A stretch of 45,732 nucleotides of DNA. It comes from an uncultured Caulobacter sp. (GTDB taxonomy: Bacteria > Pseudomonadota > Alphaproteobacteria > Caulobacterales > Caulobacteraceae). The notes beneath the pieces are model-generated. The model did not search any database and was not told the DNA's origin. It saw only the letters and a list, made by a program, of their open reading frames with translations. The stretch lies in NCBI GenBank assembly GCA_937925635.1, contig CALALX010000020.1, positions 1-45,732 on the forward strand, written 5' to 3'. The first letter of the stretch is position 1, and the number at the start of each line of letters is the position of its first letter. Both the position numbers and the translations under genes were made by a program. Positions 38,344-45,732 of the stretch are shown piece after piece.

Positions 38344-39741
38344 ATGACCGCCGATACCCCACCCAGCCCGACCGCCGGATGGCGTGATCTGCTCGCACCG
38401 TCGACACTGTCGCGGTTCGCCTTCCTGTGCCTGGGGATGTGGCTGAACGCGGCCGACGCGCTGGTCACCGTCACCCTGACCCCGACCATCGCCGCCGAGA
38501 TCGGCGGCTTCCAGTACTTCGGCTGGTCGGTGGCGGCCTACCTGCTCGGCGCGATCGTCGCGGGCGTCTGCTCGGGACGGCTGTCGATGGAGCTGGGGCT
38601 TCGGCCCGCCATCGCCGTGTCGGGCGCGGCCTACGCGCTGGGCTGCGCGGTCAGCGCGCTGGCGCCGGACTTCTTCGTCTTCGTGGCCGGGCGGCTGGTC
38701 CAGGGGCTGGGCGCGGGCGCCATCGCCGCGCTCTGCTACGTCGCCATCAACCAGATCTTCCCCGAGCGGCTGTGGGTGCGGGTGATCTCGGCGCTGGCCG
38801 GCGTCTGGGGCGTGGCCACGGTGCTGGGCCCCCTGATCGGCGGGGTGTTCGCCCAGATCGACTGGTGGCGCGGCGCCTTCTGGTTCTTCGCGGTGCAGGG
38901 CCTGCTGTTCGTCGGCGCGACCTTCCTGCTGGTGAAGCGCGGCGTGCGCGAGGCGGGCGAGGCGCCGAAGCTGCCGGTTCCGCAGTTCCTGGCGCTGGCG
39001 GCGGGGGTCACGATGATCGCGGCCTCCGGCACGACGGGCAGCCCGGCGGCGGACATCGCGCTGGCGGCGGGCGGCCTGTTCGGCCTCTGGCTGTTGCTGT
39101 GGCTCGCCCGGCGGGCGGGCGGGGTGCTGCTGCCCGCCTCGGCGGGAGACCTACGCAGCCTGGCGGGGGCCGGCTATTTCGTGATCTTCGCGCTGGAGGC
39201 CTCGACCGTGGCGTTCAGCGTCTATGGCCCGGCCTTCGTGCAGGTGCTGCACGGCGCCTCTCCTCTGGTCGCCGGCTACGTGATCACCGCCATGGCCGCC
39301 GGCTGGACGATCGTGGCGCTGCTGGTGGCGGGGGTGGAAAACCGCGATGGCCTGATGATCCGCGCCGGCGCGGCGCTGGCGGTCGCCGGCCTGGCGTTCG
39401 GCGCCTGGGCGCTGCCCTTCGGCCCGCTGTGGACGGCGGCGGCGGCCATGGCCCTGATCGGCGCCGGCTTCGGCGTCTCCTGGGCCTTTCTGTCGAAGAC
39501 CATCATCGGCGGTCTGCCCGAGGCCGAGCGCCCGCTGGGCTCCTCCGCCGTGCCCACGGCCCAGATGATCGGCGGCGCGTTCGGCGCGGCGGGCGCGAGC
39601 GCCCTGGCCGGAGCGCTGGGCTTCGCCGAGGGCGTCGACAGGGTCAGCGGCCCGGCGGCGGGCGCCTGGCTGTTCGGCGCCTTCGTGCCGTTGGCCGCGC
39701 TGGGCGTGCTGGCGGCCTGGCAGGTGGGGCGTCGCGCCTAG
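38344..39741 (+). CDS. MFS transporter (DHA2-like)
   Basis: 465 residues with about 12-14 predicted membrane helices. Near the N-terminus, LTPTIAAEIGGFQYFGWSVAAYLLGAIVAG matches the DHA2/EmrB-type opening. The loop motif VAGRLVQGLGAGAIAALCYVAINQIFPE is characteristic of drug:H+ antiporters. AAGG precedes the ATG. The substrate is unknown. Its TAG stop shares CTAG (39738-39741) with the converging membrane-protein gene. Confidence 0.88.
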   Translation: MTADTPPSPTAGWRDLLAPSTLSRFAFLCLGMWLNAADALVTVTLTPTIAAEIGGFQYFGWSVAAYLLGAIVAGVCSGRLSMELGLRPAIAVSGAAYALGCAVSALAPDFFVFVAGRLVQGLGAGAIAALCYVAINQIFPERLWVRVISALAGVWGVATVLGPLIGGVFAQIDWWRGAFWFFAVQGLLFVGATFLLVKRGVREAGEAPKLPVPQFLALAAGVTMIAASGTTGSPAADIALAAGGLFGLWLLLWLARRAGGVLLPASAGDLRSLAGAGYFVIFALEASTVAFSVYGPAFVQVLHGASPLVAGYVITAMAAGWTIVALLVAGVENRDGLMIRAGAALAVAGLAFGAWALPFGPLWTAAAAMALIGAGFGVSWAFLSKTIIGGLPEAERPLGSSAVPTAQMIGGAFGAAGASALAGALGFAEGVDRVSGPAAGAWLFGAFVPLAALGVLAAWQVGRRA

Positions 39742-40508
39742 CGGATCTCGCGCGGGTCGCCGTCGCTCATACCCGTCAGGACCGAGCTGCCCGCAAAGGC
39801 GCCCGGCCGGGAGTCCGAGAAGGCGATCGACGGCCGCCGGCGGGTCAGTTCGTCCGCGAACATGGTCGGGTCTAGGTTCAGCCGGCCCAGCTCCAGCGCC
39901 AGGTCCTTCGATCCGTCGTTGAAGCGCAGTACGGCGACGAAGGGGTCGGTCCGCGGTCGGATGACGACTTCTTCGATCGTCGACAGCGGCAGCCGCAGGG
40001 CGTCGCGTCCCTCCAGCGTCAGGGCGCCGTCATCCAGCGCCATGCCGCTCGGCGGACGGAAGGCGGCGATCACCAGTCCGACAAACAGGACCAGCAGCGT
40101 GCCGAGTCCGACCCGGACGAACAGCATGTCCGCCGGAATGTCGCGCGCTTCGATCTCCGGCGTCTTCCACAGGATCACGCCCGCGAAGCCGATCAGGATC
40201 AGGGCGCCGAACAGGTGGGCGTTGCGCATGCTGCTCGCCGTGGTCCAGCGTACGGGTCCCCGGTCGGCCCGGACGGGCTTGCGGGGCGGGCGCAGGCCGG
40301 GGAGCTGCCCCGATGTCCAGGCCCGCACCCACATCCAGGTCAGCAGCATGACCACGATCAGCGGCCAGTTGCGGTAGACCGAGCCGACCGTCAGCGGAAA
40401 CACGGCGAAGGCGGTCATGAAGGTGATGATCACCAGCAGGCCCAAGGGGACGAAAACCAGCCACTTTGCGGGTCCCTTCGGGATCACCGGCTTGCGCAGG
40501 ATTCTCAT
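39738..40508 (-). CDS. Membrane protein with C-terminal soluble domain
   Basis: 256 residues from ATG at 40508. About four membrane helices (WLVFVPLGLLVIITFMTAFAVF, then three more to residue 160), then a beta-rich soluble domain (ALDDGALTLEGRDALRLPLSTIEEVVIRPRTDPFVAVLRF) that reads like a PH-type or bPH domain. I do not recognise a named family. It overlaps the next gene upstream by ATGA (40505-40508) and shares a CTAG stop with the MFS gene. Confidence 0.75.
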   Translation of the reverse strand: MRILRKPVIPKGPAKWLVFVPLGLLVIITFMTAFAVFPLTVGSVYRNWPLIVVMLLTWMWVRAWTSGQLPGLRPPRKPVRADRGPVRWTTASSMRNAHLFGALILIGFAGVILWKTPEIEARDIPADMLFVRVGLGTLLVLFVGLVIAAFRPPSGMALDDGALTLEGRDALRLPLSTIEEVVIRPRTDPFVAVLRFNDGSKDLALELGRLNLDPTMFADELTRRRPSIAFSDSRPGAFAGSSVLTGMSDGDPREIR

Positions 40509-41017
40509 GGAACAGCGCCAGCGGTTCGGCTTGCGAGGACGGCTCGCCGCGCAAGGTGAACAACCCACCAGCCCTCGATCAGCACCAGTCCAAGCAGCCC
40601 TAGCGAGGCGATCAGGGCCCTCAGGCCTCCGACCGAAATGACGGTTTCTAGGATGGCCGGCGCGAACATGACCGGCAGGCAGAGCATTAACAAGCCGTAG
40701 AAGGCGGCGCCGAGGCAGTCGTGCAAGGCTCCTGCGGGCTCATCGGCGGGCGGCATGGAAACGCGGGCCAGGGCATCGCCTGGAACCGATCGCCGCGCCG
40801 GCTTCCGGAGCCTCAGGATGGTCCAGGCGAGGCCACAGAGGACGAAGCACGTCACAAGCGGCCAGATCGTCCAGCTCAGCGCCGCCTTCAGGGCCTCGGC
40901 TTCAGGAGACGTGATGGGCCTGCTTGGCGCAAAAATGCATGCCCAAAGGCAGAGTAGCATCCCCAGAGAGGTCCACCATTCCAACGACTTGCGGGGGGAC
41001 GTGGCCGTCTGCACCAT
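40505..41017 (-). CDS. Small membrane protein
   Basis: 170 residues with about four hydrophobic segments, near residues 17-30, 46-70, 102-128 and 136-158, and short loops. No recognisable domain. It is coupled to the following membrane-protein gene by ATGA overlap, so the two probably form one complex or pathway. The gene lies just downstream of the Ecm gene on the same strand. Confidence 0.7.
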   Translation of the reverse strand: MVQTATSPRKSLEWWTSLGMLLCLWACIFAPSRPITSPEAEALKAALSWTIWPLVTCFVLCGLAWTILRLRKPARRSVPGDALARVSMPPADEPAGALHDCLGAAFYGLLMLCLPVMFAPAILETVISVGGLRALIASLGLLGLVLIEGWWVVHLARRAVLASRTAGAVP

Positions 41018-41050
41018 AACGTGAGCCTAGCCGCGATGCGCGCGCCCTGT

Positions 41051-43042
41051 CTACGCCGTCGCCAGCGCCGTTTCCTCCACCACCTTGACCACGTCGGCCA
41101 TGATCTGGGTGAGCTTGAAATCCTTGGGCGTGTAGACCCGGCGGACGCCCATCTGCTTGAGGATCAGGGCGTCCTCCGGCGGGATGATGCCGCCGACCAC
41201 GACGGGGATGTCGCCCAGGCCCTCGGCGCGCATCACGCGCACGACCTCCTGCACCAGGTCCAGGTGCGAACCGCTCAGGATCGACAGGCCGACGACGTGA
41301 GCCTTCGTCTCCTTGGCCCGGCGGACGATCTCCTCGGGCGTCGAGCGGATGCCGTCGTAGTGGACCTCCATCCCGACCGCGCGGGCCCGGGTGGCGATCT
41401 GCTCGGCCCCGTTGGAGTGGCCGTCCAGCCCCGGCTTGCCGATCAGGTAGGTCAGGGTGCGGCCCAGCACTTCGCTGACGCGCTCGACGTCCTTCTTCAC
41501 CGCCGCGATGTCCTCGGCGTCCTCGCCAGAGGCGACCACCACGGCGACGCCGGTCGGGCCCCGGTACTCGCCGAACACCTCGCGCAGGGCGAAGGCCCAT
41601 TCGCCGGTGGTGACGCCCGCCTTCGCCGCGACGATGGACGGCTCCATGATGTTGCGGCCTTCCTGCGCAGCGGCCTTCAGGTCCGCCAGCGCCGCGTCGG
41701 CCGCGCGCTGGTCGCGTCCGGAGCGCCAGGCCTTCAGCCGCTCGACGACGCCGGTCTCCAGCTTCGGATCGACGGTCTCGATCGAGCCTTCGCCGGCGGA
41801 GAGGGGGGACGCCTCGGTGTCGGTCCAGCGGTTGACGCCGACGACGGTCAGGTCGCCGGTCTCGACCGCGCGGACGCGGTCGGCGTTCGAGCCGACCAGC
41901 GCGCCCTTCATGTAGTCGATCGAGGCGGCGGCGCCGCCCATGCCGTCGATCTTCGCCAGCTCGGCCAGCGCGCCCTCGCGCAGCTGGGCGACCTTGGCTT
42001 CGACGACGTGGCTGCCGGCGAACAGGTCCTCGTACTCGAGCAGGTCGGTCTCATAGGCCAGCACCTGCTGCATGCGCAGCGACCACTGCTGGTCCCAGGG
42101 CCGGGGCAGGCCGAGCGCCTCGTTCCAGGCCGGCAGCTGCAGCGCGCGGCAGCGGGCGTCCTTGCTCAGCGTCACCGCCAGCGCCTCCAGCAGTATGCGG
42201 TAGACGTTGTTCTCGGGCTGCGGCTCGGTCAGGCCCAGGCTGTTGACCTGCACCCCGTAGCGGAAGCGGCGGGCCTTGGCGTCCTGGACGCCGTAGCGCT
42301 CGCGCAGGATCTCGTCCCACAGGACGGTGAACGTGCGCATCTTGCACAGCTCGGTCACGAACCGCACGCCGGCGTTCACGAAGAAGCTGATCCGTGAGCA
42401 GACGATCTCGAAGTCCTGCTCCGGAACCTGGCCGCCGGCGCGCACGGTGTCGAGCACCGAGATCGCGGTGGCCAGGGCGTAGGCCAGCTCCTGCTCTGGC
42501 GTCGCCCCGGCCTCCTGCAGGTGGTAGCTGCAGACGTTCATCGGGTTCCATTTGGGAACCTCGCGGTAGCACCAGGCGATCATGTCGCCGATCAGGGTCA
42601 GGCTGGGCTTCGGCGGGAAGATATAGGTCCCGCGGCTCAAGTATTCCTTGATCAGATCGTTCTGGGTCGTGCCCTGAAGGCGGTCGCGCGCCGCGCCCTG
42701 CTCGTCGGCCAGGGCGACATACATCGCCAGCAGCCAGGCGGCCGGGGCGTTGATCGTCATCGAGGTGTTCATCTGGTCGAGCGGAATGCCGTCGAACAGG
42801 GTGCGCATGTCGCCCAGGTGGCCCACCGGCACGCCCACCTTGCCGACTTCGCCGCGCGCCAGGATGTGGTCGGCGTCATAGCCGGTCTGGGTCGGCAGGT
42901 CGAAGGCCACCGACAGGCCGGTCTGCCCGGCCGCCAGGTTGCGCCGGTAGAGGGCGTTGGACTTCTCCGCCGTGGAGTGGCCCGCATAGGTGCGGAAGAT
43001 CCAGGGCGCGTCCGGCGCGTGCTGGAAGGGCTTCTGGCTCAT
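41051..43042 (-). CDS. ecm: Ethylmalonyl-CoA mutase (MeaA/Ecm)
   Basis: 663 residues. The N-terminal (beta/alpha)8 substrate domain begins FRTYAGHSTAEKSNALYRRNLAAGQTGLSVAFDLPTQTGYD, and the middle has MNTSMTINAPAAWLLAMYVALADEQG. The C-terminal cobalamin domain carries the base-off motif DGHSNG in GKPGLDGHSNGAEQ near residue 537, then VVGLSILSGSH and DIPVVVGGIIPPEDA. This matches Ecm of the ethylmalonyl-CoA pathway, a coenzyme-B12 enzyme turning ethylmalonyl-CoA into methylsuccinyl-CoA. The start of ccr, which makes ethylmalonyl-CoA, is 2.3 kb away. Plain methylmalonyl-CoA mutase is the main alternative. Confidence 0.9.
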   Translation of the reverse strand: MSQKPFQHAPDAPWIFRTYAGHSTAEKSNALYRRNLAAGQTGLSVAFDLPTQTGYDADHILARGEVGKVGVPVGHLGDMRTLFDGIPLDQMNTSMTINAPAAWLLAMYVALADEQGAARDRLQGTTQNDLIKEYLSRGTYIFPPKPSLTLIGDMIAWCYREVPKWNPMNVCSYHLQEAGATPEQELAYALATAISVLDTVRAGGQVPEQDFEIVCSRISFFVNAGVRFVTELCKMRTFTVLWDEILRERYGVQDAKARRFRYGVQVNSLGLTEPQPENNVYRILLEALAVTLSKDARCRALQLPAWNEALGLPRPWDQQWSLRMQQVLAYETDLLEYEDLFAGSHVVEAKVAQLREGALAELAKIDGMGGAAASIDYMKGALVGSNADRVRAVETGDLTVVGVNRWTDTEASPLSAGEGSIETVDPKLETGVVERLKAWRSGRDQRAADAALADLKAAAQEGRNIMEPSIVAAKAGVTTGEWAFALREVFGEYRGPTGVAVVVASGEDAEDIAAVKKDVERVSEVLGRTLTYLIGKPGLDGHSNGAEQIATRARAVGMEVHYDGIRSTPEEIVRRAKETKAHVVGLSILSGSHLDLVQEVVRVMRAEGLGDIPVVVGGIIPPEDALILKQMGVRRVYTPKDFKLTQIMADVVKVVEETALATA

Positions 43043-43179
43043 GATGGGTCCCGGCGTTTCTTGTGCTTTTGCGAAATGATGCGCGCAGAATTGCTGCGAC
43101 GCAACATGACGTGAGCGTCAGGCTTGAGTGTGTGGCTCCATAGCGCGATTGTTCCCCTGAGCGGGCGGGAGGTTATGCC

Positions 43180-43902
43180 ATGCCAGGGTCACAGATCGCG
43201 GCTGCGAGTGCGTTGGCGCCAATAGCCACCGTCCTCGTCGGCGCATTGACAACTGCGGTCGCCGGCAACTGGCTTGTGCAGCGTTGGCAACAGCGGAATT
43301 GGCTGCGTCAGCAGGTGTACTCGATTCACGAGCGCGACTTCGCCACACTCAAAGAATTGGCAGATCAAGTGGCCTCAGCCATTTCCGCGAGACTTCAGGC
43401 GATGAGACGGTTAAACTATGCTATCCATCGCGCTGAAGTTACAGACATGGAAAGGTGTCTCGAAAAATACAAGCTGGTTCTCGATTCGTGGAACGAGAAT
43501 CTATCTATTTTCTTCAAGAATTTGACGCTCTACGCTGACTACAGATTTACTCAGACTCTTGAGGATCCCGTCCACGCAAGCTTCGTTTCAGCGGGGCGCA
43601 TGCTGGAACAGTACGTGAGGAACAGGCGCGCCGGTCTCCCGGAAATCGGGCTGTATCCCGAGATCGACAGAAAGCTAAACGACATACAAGGTCTGTCGTT
43701 CCAGTACAATAGAGACTTACTATTGTATATACAGACAAAAGACAAAGAATTTAAGGTCGGCAAAAGAATCTCCTACGCCGAACATAATCTTCATCTATTT
43801 TCCGATGTCGAGCTTATCAAGGCGCTTTTTGTGCCTAGCATAGAGAATCACGCCGTATTTCGCTCGCCGATCGACCTTTTGGCGCCAAGCCGGCGTTTCT
43901 AG
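43180..43902 (+). CDS. Membrane-anchored helical protein in an AT-rich island
   Basis: 240 residues. One N-terminal membrane helix (IAAASALAPIATVLVGALTTAVAG), then a predicted mostly alpha-helical cytoplasmic region with many charged residues (KELADQVASAISARLQAMRRLNYAIHRAE, and later YTKDKEFKVGKRISY-like segments). From about base 43400 the coding sequence is clearly AT-richer than the window, with codons such as ATA, TTA and AAA that are rare here. GGGAGG precedes the ATG. The family is not recognised. Its last 108 bp overlap, on the other strand, the end of the GT51-like gene. Confidence 0.7.
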   Translation: MPGSQIAAASALAPIATVLVGALTTAVAGNWLVQRWQQRNWLRQQVYSIHERDFATLKELADQVASAISARLQAMRRLNYAIHRAEVTDMERCLEKYKLVLDSWNENLSIFFKNLTLYADYRFTQTLEDPVHASFVSAGRMLEQYVRNRRAGLPEIGLYPEIDRKLNDIQGLSFQYNRDLLLYIQTKDKEFKVGKRISYAEHNLHLFSDVELIKALFVPSIENHAVFRSPIDLLAPSRRF

Positions 43903-44412
43903 TCTAGGCTTTGGGTAGACAAGCATCGCTGCAAGTCGAGAAGACTCTTCTAGGCCAAGTTCATGGAATGGTTTTTCGTATTCATTCCAAGAGAGTTGGT
44001 CAAACCCAATGATATTCCATCCGAAATACGCCTCTCTCATGTAGGCCCTTAGTATTTGCATCTTACTGTACCGGAAGTGCATCACGATAGAAAGCGCGGA
44101 CTCGTAGAGTTTTCTGGATATCGTCCTGTCCTTGTATCCAGTTATCGTCCGAACGAACTGCATGTCGATCGTGCTTGCGCCGCCGTGCCGTTGGAAAGTG
44201 GCGGCTCGCAGAATTTCTCTGGCGAAAGACTTAATGTCGATGCCAAGATGTCGAAAATATCGCCTGTCTTCCAGAAGAACTACCAAGATGTCGAGTGTGC
44301 ATAACTGTTCCGGCCAGTATCCGCCGTAGAGGGCTTGGTCCAGAGTTATGATATCAGTGTTGATCTTGATGAGCAGCCGTCGAAAGTTCGGCGGCCTGAG
44401 TTTCGGTTTCAT
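43795..44412 (-). CDS. Stand-alone GT51 transglycosylase-like protein
   Basis: 205 residues carrying all glycosyltransferase 51 motifs in order: EDRRYFRHLGID (catalytic Glu48), GGASTIDMQFVR (77-88), RKLYES (100-105), SKMQILRAYMREAYFG (116-131) and LEESSRLAAMLVYP (154-167). GT51 normally polymerises lipid II into glycan in PBP1 or MtgA, behind a membrane helix. Here no membrane helix or signal is present and the whole protein is close to the bare GT51 core. AGGGG precedes the ATG. Base composition is AT-rich like its neighbour, so acquisition is likely. The product may be cytoplasmic, or may need its partner to reach the membrane. Confidence 0.82.
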   Translation of the reverse strand: MKPKLRPPNFRRLLIKINTDIITLDQALYGGYWPEQLCTLDILVVLLEDRRYFRHLGIDIKSFAREILRAATFQRHGGASTIDMQFVRTITGYKDRTISRKLYESALSIVMHFRYSKMQILRAYMREAYFGWNIIGFDQLSWNEYEKPFHELGLEESSRLAAMLVYPKPRLETPAWRQKVDRRAKYGVILYARHKKRLDKLDIGK

Positions 44413-44476
44413 AGGCGCCCCTACTCGTACTGTCAGTATGCGACGCCAGGTAGAGGTTGGCTAGCTTTGCCCGTTG

Positions 44477-45016
44477 TCAGCGACGCGCCAGGCCCTGCCG
44501 GTAGTCGATCTCGCCCAGGCGCCAGCCGACCCGGGCGACGATGTAGGTGTCGAGATCGTCCTTGGGCGCCGCCGGCTCCACGCGGCCGAACGGGCCGTAG
44601 ACGCGGGCCCAGGCCGCCTTGCGCTCCGCGGTCCAGGCGGGATCGGCCTTCGCCGGGTCCGGCTGCAGCCAGAAGTACTTCAGGTCCGTCTCGGGCATGG
44701 CGTCGATGGCGTTCAGCGTCGCCTCGGGCCATTTGCCGACCAGGCGGCGGCGCGCCCACAGAGAGGCCTCGTAGTAGGTGAAGGCCATCTCGGCGGCGGC
44801 GTCGGCGCCGCCCTCGGGGACGCAGGCGGCGAAGGCGGCCTCGGCCTCGGCCTCGGGATAGGCGCGGCGCAGGCGGTCGAAGGTCGGGAAATCGGCGGCG
44901 GCCAGCACCTGCTCCTTGTAGGCCGGCAGCTTCAGCCAGATGCAGGGCGCGGCCAGGCCGGGGGCGGGGGCGACCTCGCCGACGACGGCCGCCGCGGCCA
45001 GGAGTCCAAGGATCAT
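44477..45016 (-). CDS. Hypothetical secreted protein
   Basis: 179 residues from ATG at 45016. The signal peptide is MILGLLAAAAVVGEVAPAPGLA. The mature part is mainly helical: KLPAYKEQVLAAADFPTFDRLRRAYPEAEAEAAFAAC and FTYYEASLWARRRLVGKWPEATLNAIDAMPETDLKYFWLQPD. The composition is GC-rich, like the host genome and unlike the AT-rich gene on its left. No family recognised. An in-frame Met at 45112 has no ribosome site and gives a non-signal-like start. Confidence 0.75.
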   Translation of the reverse strand: MILGLLAAAAVVGEVAPAPGLAAPCIWLKLPAYKEQVLAAADFPTFDRLRRAYPEAEAEAAFAACVPEGGADAAAEMAFTYYEASLWARRRLVGKWPEATLNAIDAMPETDLKYFWLQPDPAKADPAWTAERKAAWARVYGPFGRVEPAAPKDDLDTYIVARVGWRLGEIDYRQGLARR

Positions 45017-45310
45017 CGGGTCTCTCGCGTCATTGCGGTCCGGATGCTGATTGGCCAATGCGGCGCGGGCAAGGCCGCATCGATGTTGCGCCGCACAAGA
45101 TTTCACTTGCAACGGTCAAACAGCTGTCACACGATCTTGCCCTTGCAGCCGGCATGGGGCGGCCCGAGAGGGCAAAGTCTTGCGCTGATCCTGTGAAATC
45201 AAAGGACTGAGCGTCGCTTCCGCACCGGACGCGGCGTCAGGTCCACAGAACGCCGGAACGCCAACCGGCGCTACTGCATTGCAACAGAAACGCGCCACGG
45301 AATCAGCCGG
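45017..45310. other. Gene-free region upstream of ccr
   Basis: About 294 bp without a supported ORF, between the secreted-protein gene and ccr. TTGCAA occurs at 45107-45112 and 45279-45284; TTGCAA-type sites are the kind reported for short-chain acyl-CoA regulators (ScfR/PccR group), but two copies this far apart are weak evidence. No strong -10/-35 pair is obvious. Confidence 0.4.
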
Positions 45311-45732
45311 ATGACCACCGCAACGCTCGAGAAGACGCCCGTGAAGGACCTGTACGAGATCGGCGAAATCCCGCCCCCGTACCATGTGCCCAAGACCATG
45401 TACGCCTGGACCGTGCGCAAGGAGCGCCACGGGCGCCCGGCGACGGCGATGCAGGTCGAGGTGGTGCCCACCTGGGAGATCGGCGAGGACGAGGTCCTGG
45501 TCCTGGTGATGGCCGCCGGCGTCAACTACAACGGCGTCTGGGCCGCGCTCGGCGAGCCGATCAGCCCGCTCGACGGCCACAAGCATCCCTATCACATCGC
45601 CGGGTCCGACGCCGCCGGCATCGTCTGGGCGGTCGGCTCGAAGGTGAAGCGCTGGAAGCTCGGCGACGAGGTGGTCATCCACTGCAACCAGGACGACGGC
45701 GACGACGAGGAGTGCAACGGCGGCGACCCGAT
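45311..45732 (+). CDS. ccr: Crotonyl-CoA carboxylase/reductase (5' part)
   Basis: 140 codons, cut by the window end. Starts MTTATLEKTPVKDLYEIGEIPPPYHVPKTMYAW, the diagnostic Ccr N-terminus, followed by the MDR-type substrate-binding fold: VLVMAAGVNYNGVWAALGEPISPLDGHKHPYHIAGSDAAGIVWAVGSKVKRWKLGDEVV. Ccr reductively carboxylates crotonyl-CoA to ethylmalonyl-CoA with NADPH, the defining step of the ethylmalonyl-CoA pathway. Ecm (41051) acts downstream of it. A weak Shine-Dalgarno precedes the ATG. Confidence 0.93.
   Translation, partial: MTTATLEKTPVKDLYEIGEIPPPYHVPKTMYAWTVRKERHGRPATAMQVEVVPTWEIGEDEVLVLVMAAGVNYNGVWAALGEPISPLDGHKHPYHIAGSDAAGIVWAVGSKVKRWKLGDEVVIHCNQDDGDDEECNGGDP

Noticed and set aside
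43795..43902. Frameshift or annotation error explaining the 108-bp overlap
   Set aside because: Both ends look protein-like in their frames and neither has a stop or obvious break earlier, so I keep both genes.
1..45732. tRNA, rRNA or classical riboswitch
   Set aside because: No cloverleaf-like or known riboswitch structure was recognised by eye; a covariance search would be needed to exclude small ones.

Overview
The window is GC-rich (by eye near 70 %) and densely packed. It looks like the chromosome of a Caulobacter/Phenylobacterium-type alphaproteobacterium. The markers are a TacA-type sigma-54 activator with its phospho-acceptor at Asp54, a GapR (DUF2312) nucleoid protein, a Caulobacter-style flagellin and MotA lying apart from any flagellar cluster, and ethylmalonyl-CoA pathway genes (Ecm and Ccr). 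I see no rRNA, tRNA, CRISPR array or insertion sequence. This is by inspection only; no database search was run.

Layout. 1-540: 85-bp direct repeats bracketing a small GIY-YIG nuclease gene. 556-2244: small membrane and hypothetical genes and a LuxR-type regulator whose reading frame contains a second, nested ORF. 2397-5554: type I secretion ABC protein and HlyD-type adaptor. 5568-9828: DUF3833-like protein, DUF6491-like lipoprotein, MnmC, an Ala-rich lipoprotein and MotA, all on the minus strand. 9942-16032: MFS transporter, MltB-type transglycosylase, rpmJ-HAD, gapR with a translationally coupled basic protein, RNase T2 and flagellin. 16039-21439: phosphotransferase, tacA with a 34-codon follower and strong terminator, esterase, SDR and TetR. 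21518-28843: PepF, cupin, LysR, M20 peptidase, Rieske oxygenase and MscS. 28967-34923: TIGR02301-like, SPFH/NfeD pair, MarR-nitroreductase operon with a conspicuous operator, rnhA-thrB, SDR. 34986-41017: fucosidase, extensin-like protein, CMD protein joined to a HepT/MntA toxin-antitoxin pair, MFS and two membrane proteins. 41051-45732: Ecm and the start of Ccr, separated by an AT-rich two-gene island (about 43180-44412) and a secreted protein.

Most of the window is housekeeping or lifestyle genes. The accessory signals are the GIY-YIG/repeat unit at the left edge, the HepT/MntA pair, and the AT-rich island that encodes a stand-alone GT51 glycosyltransferase domain opposite a membrane-anchored helical protein. 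The last is my best candidate for an undescribed system. Regulatory structure is unusually visible: a 42-bp palindrome at the SDR promoter, twin MarR-type boxes, several strong hairpin terminators, a dispersed hairpin family, and three convergent gene pairs whose stop codons share a single CTAG.
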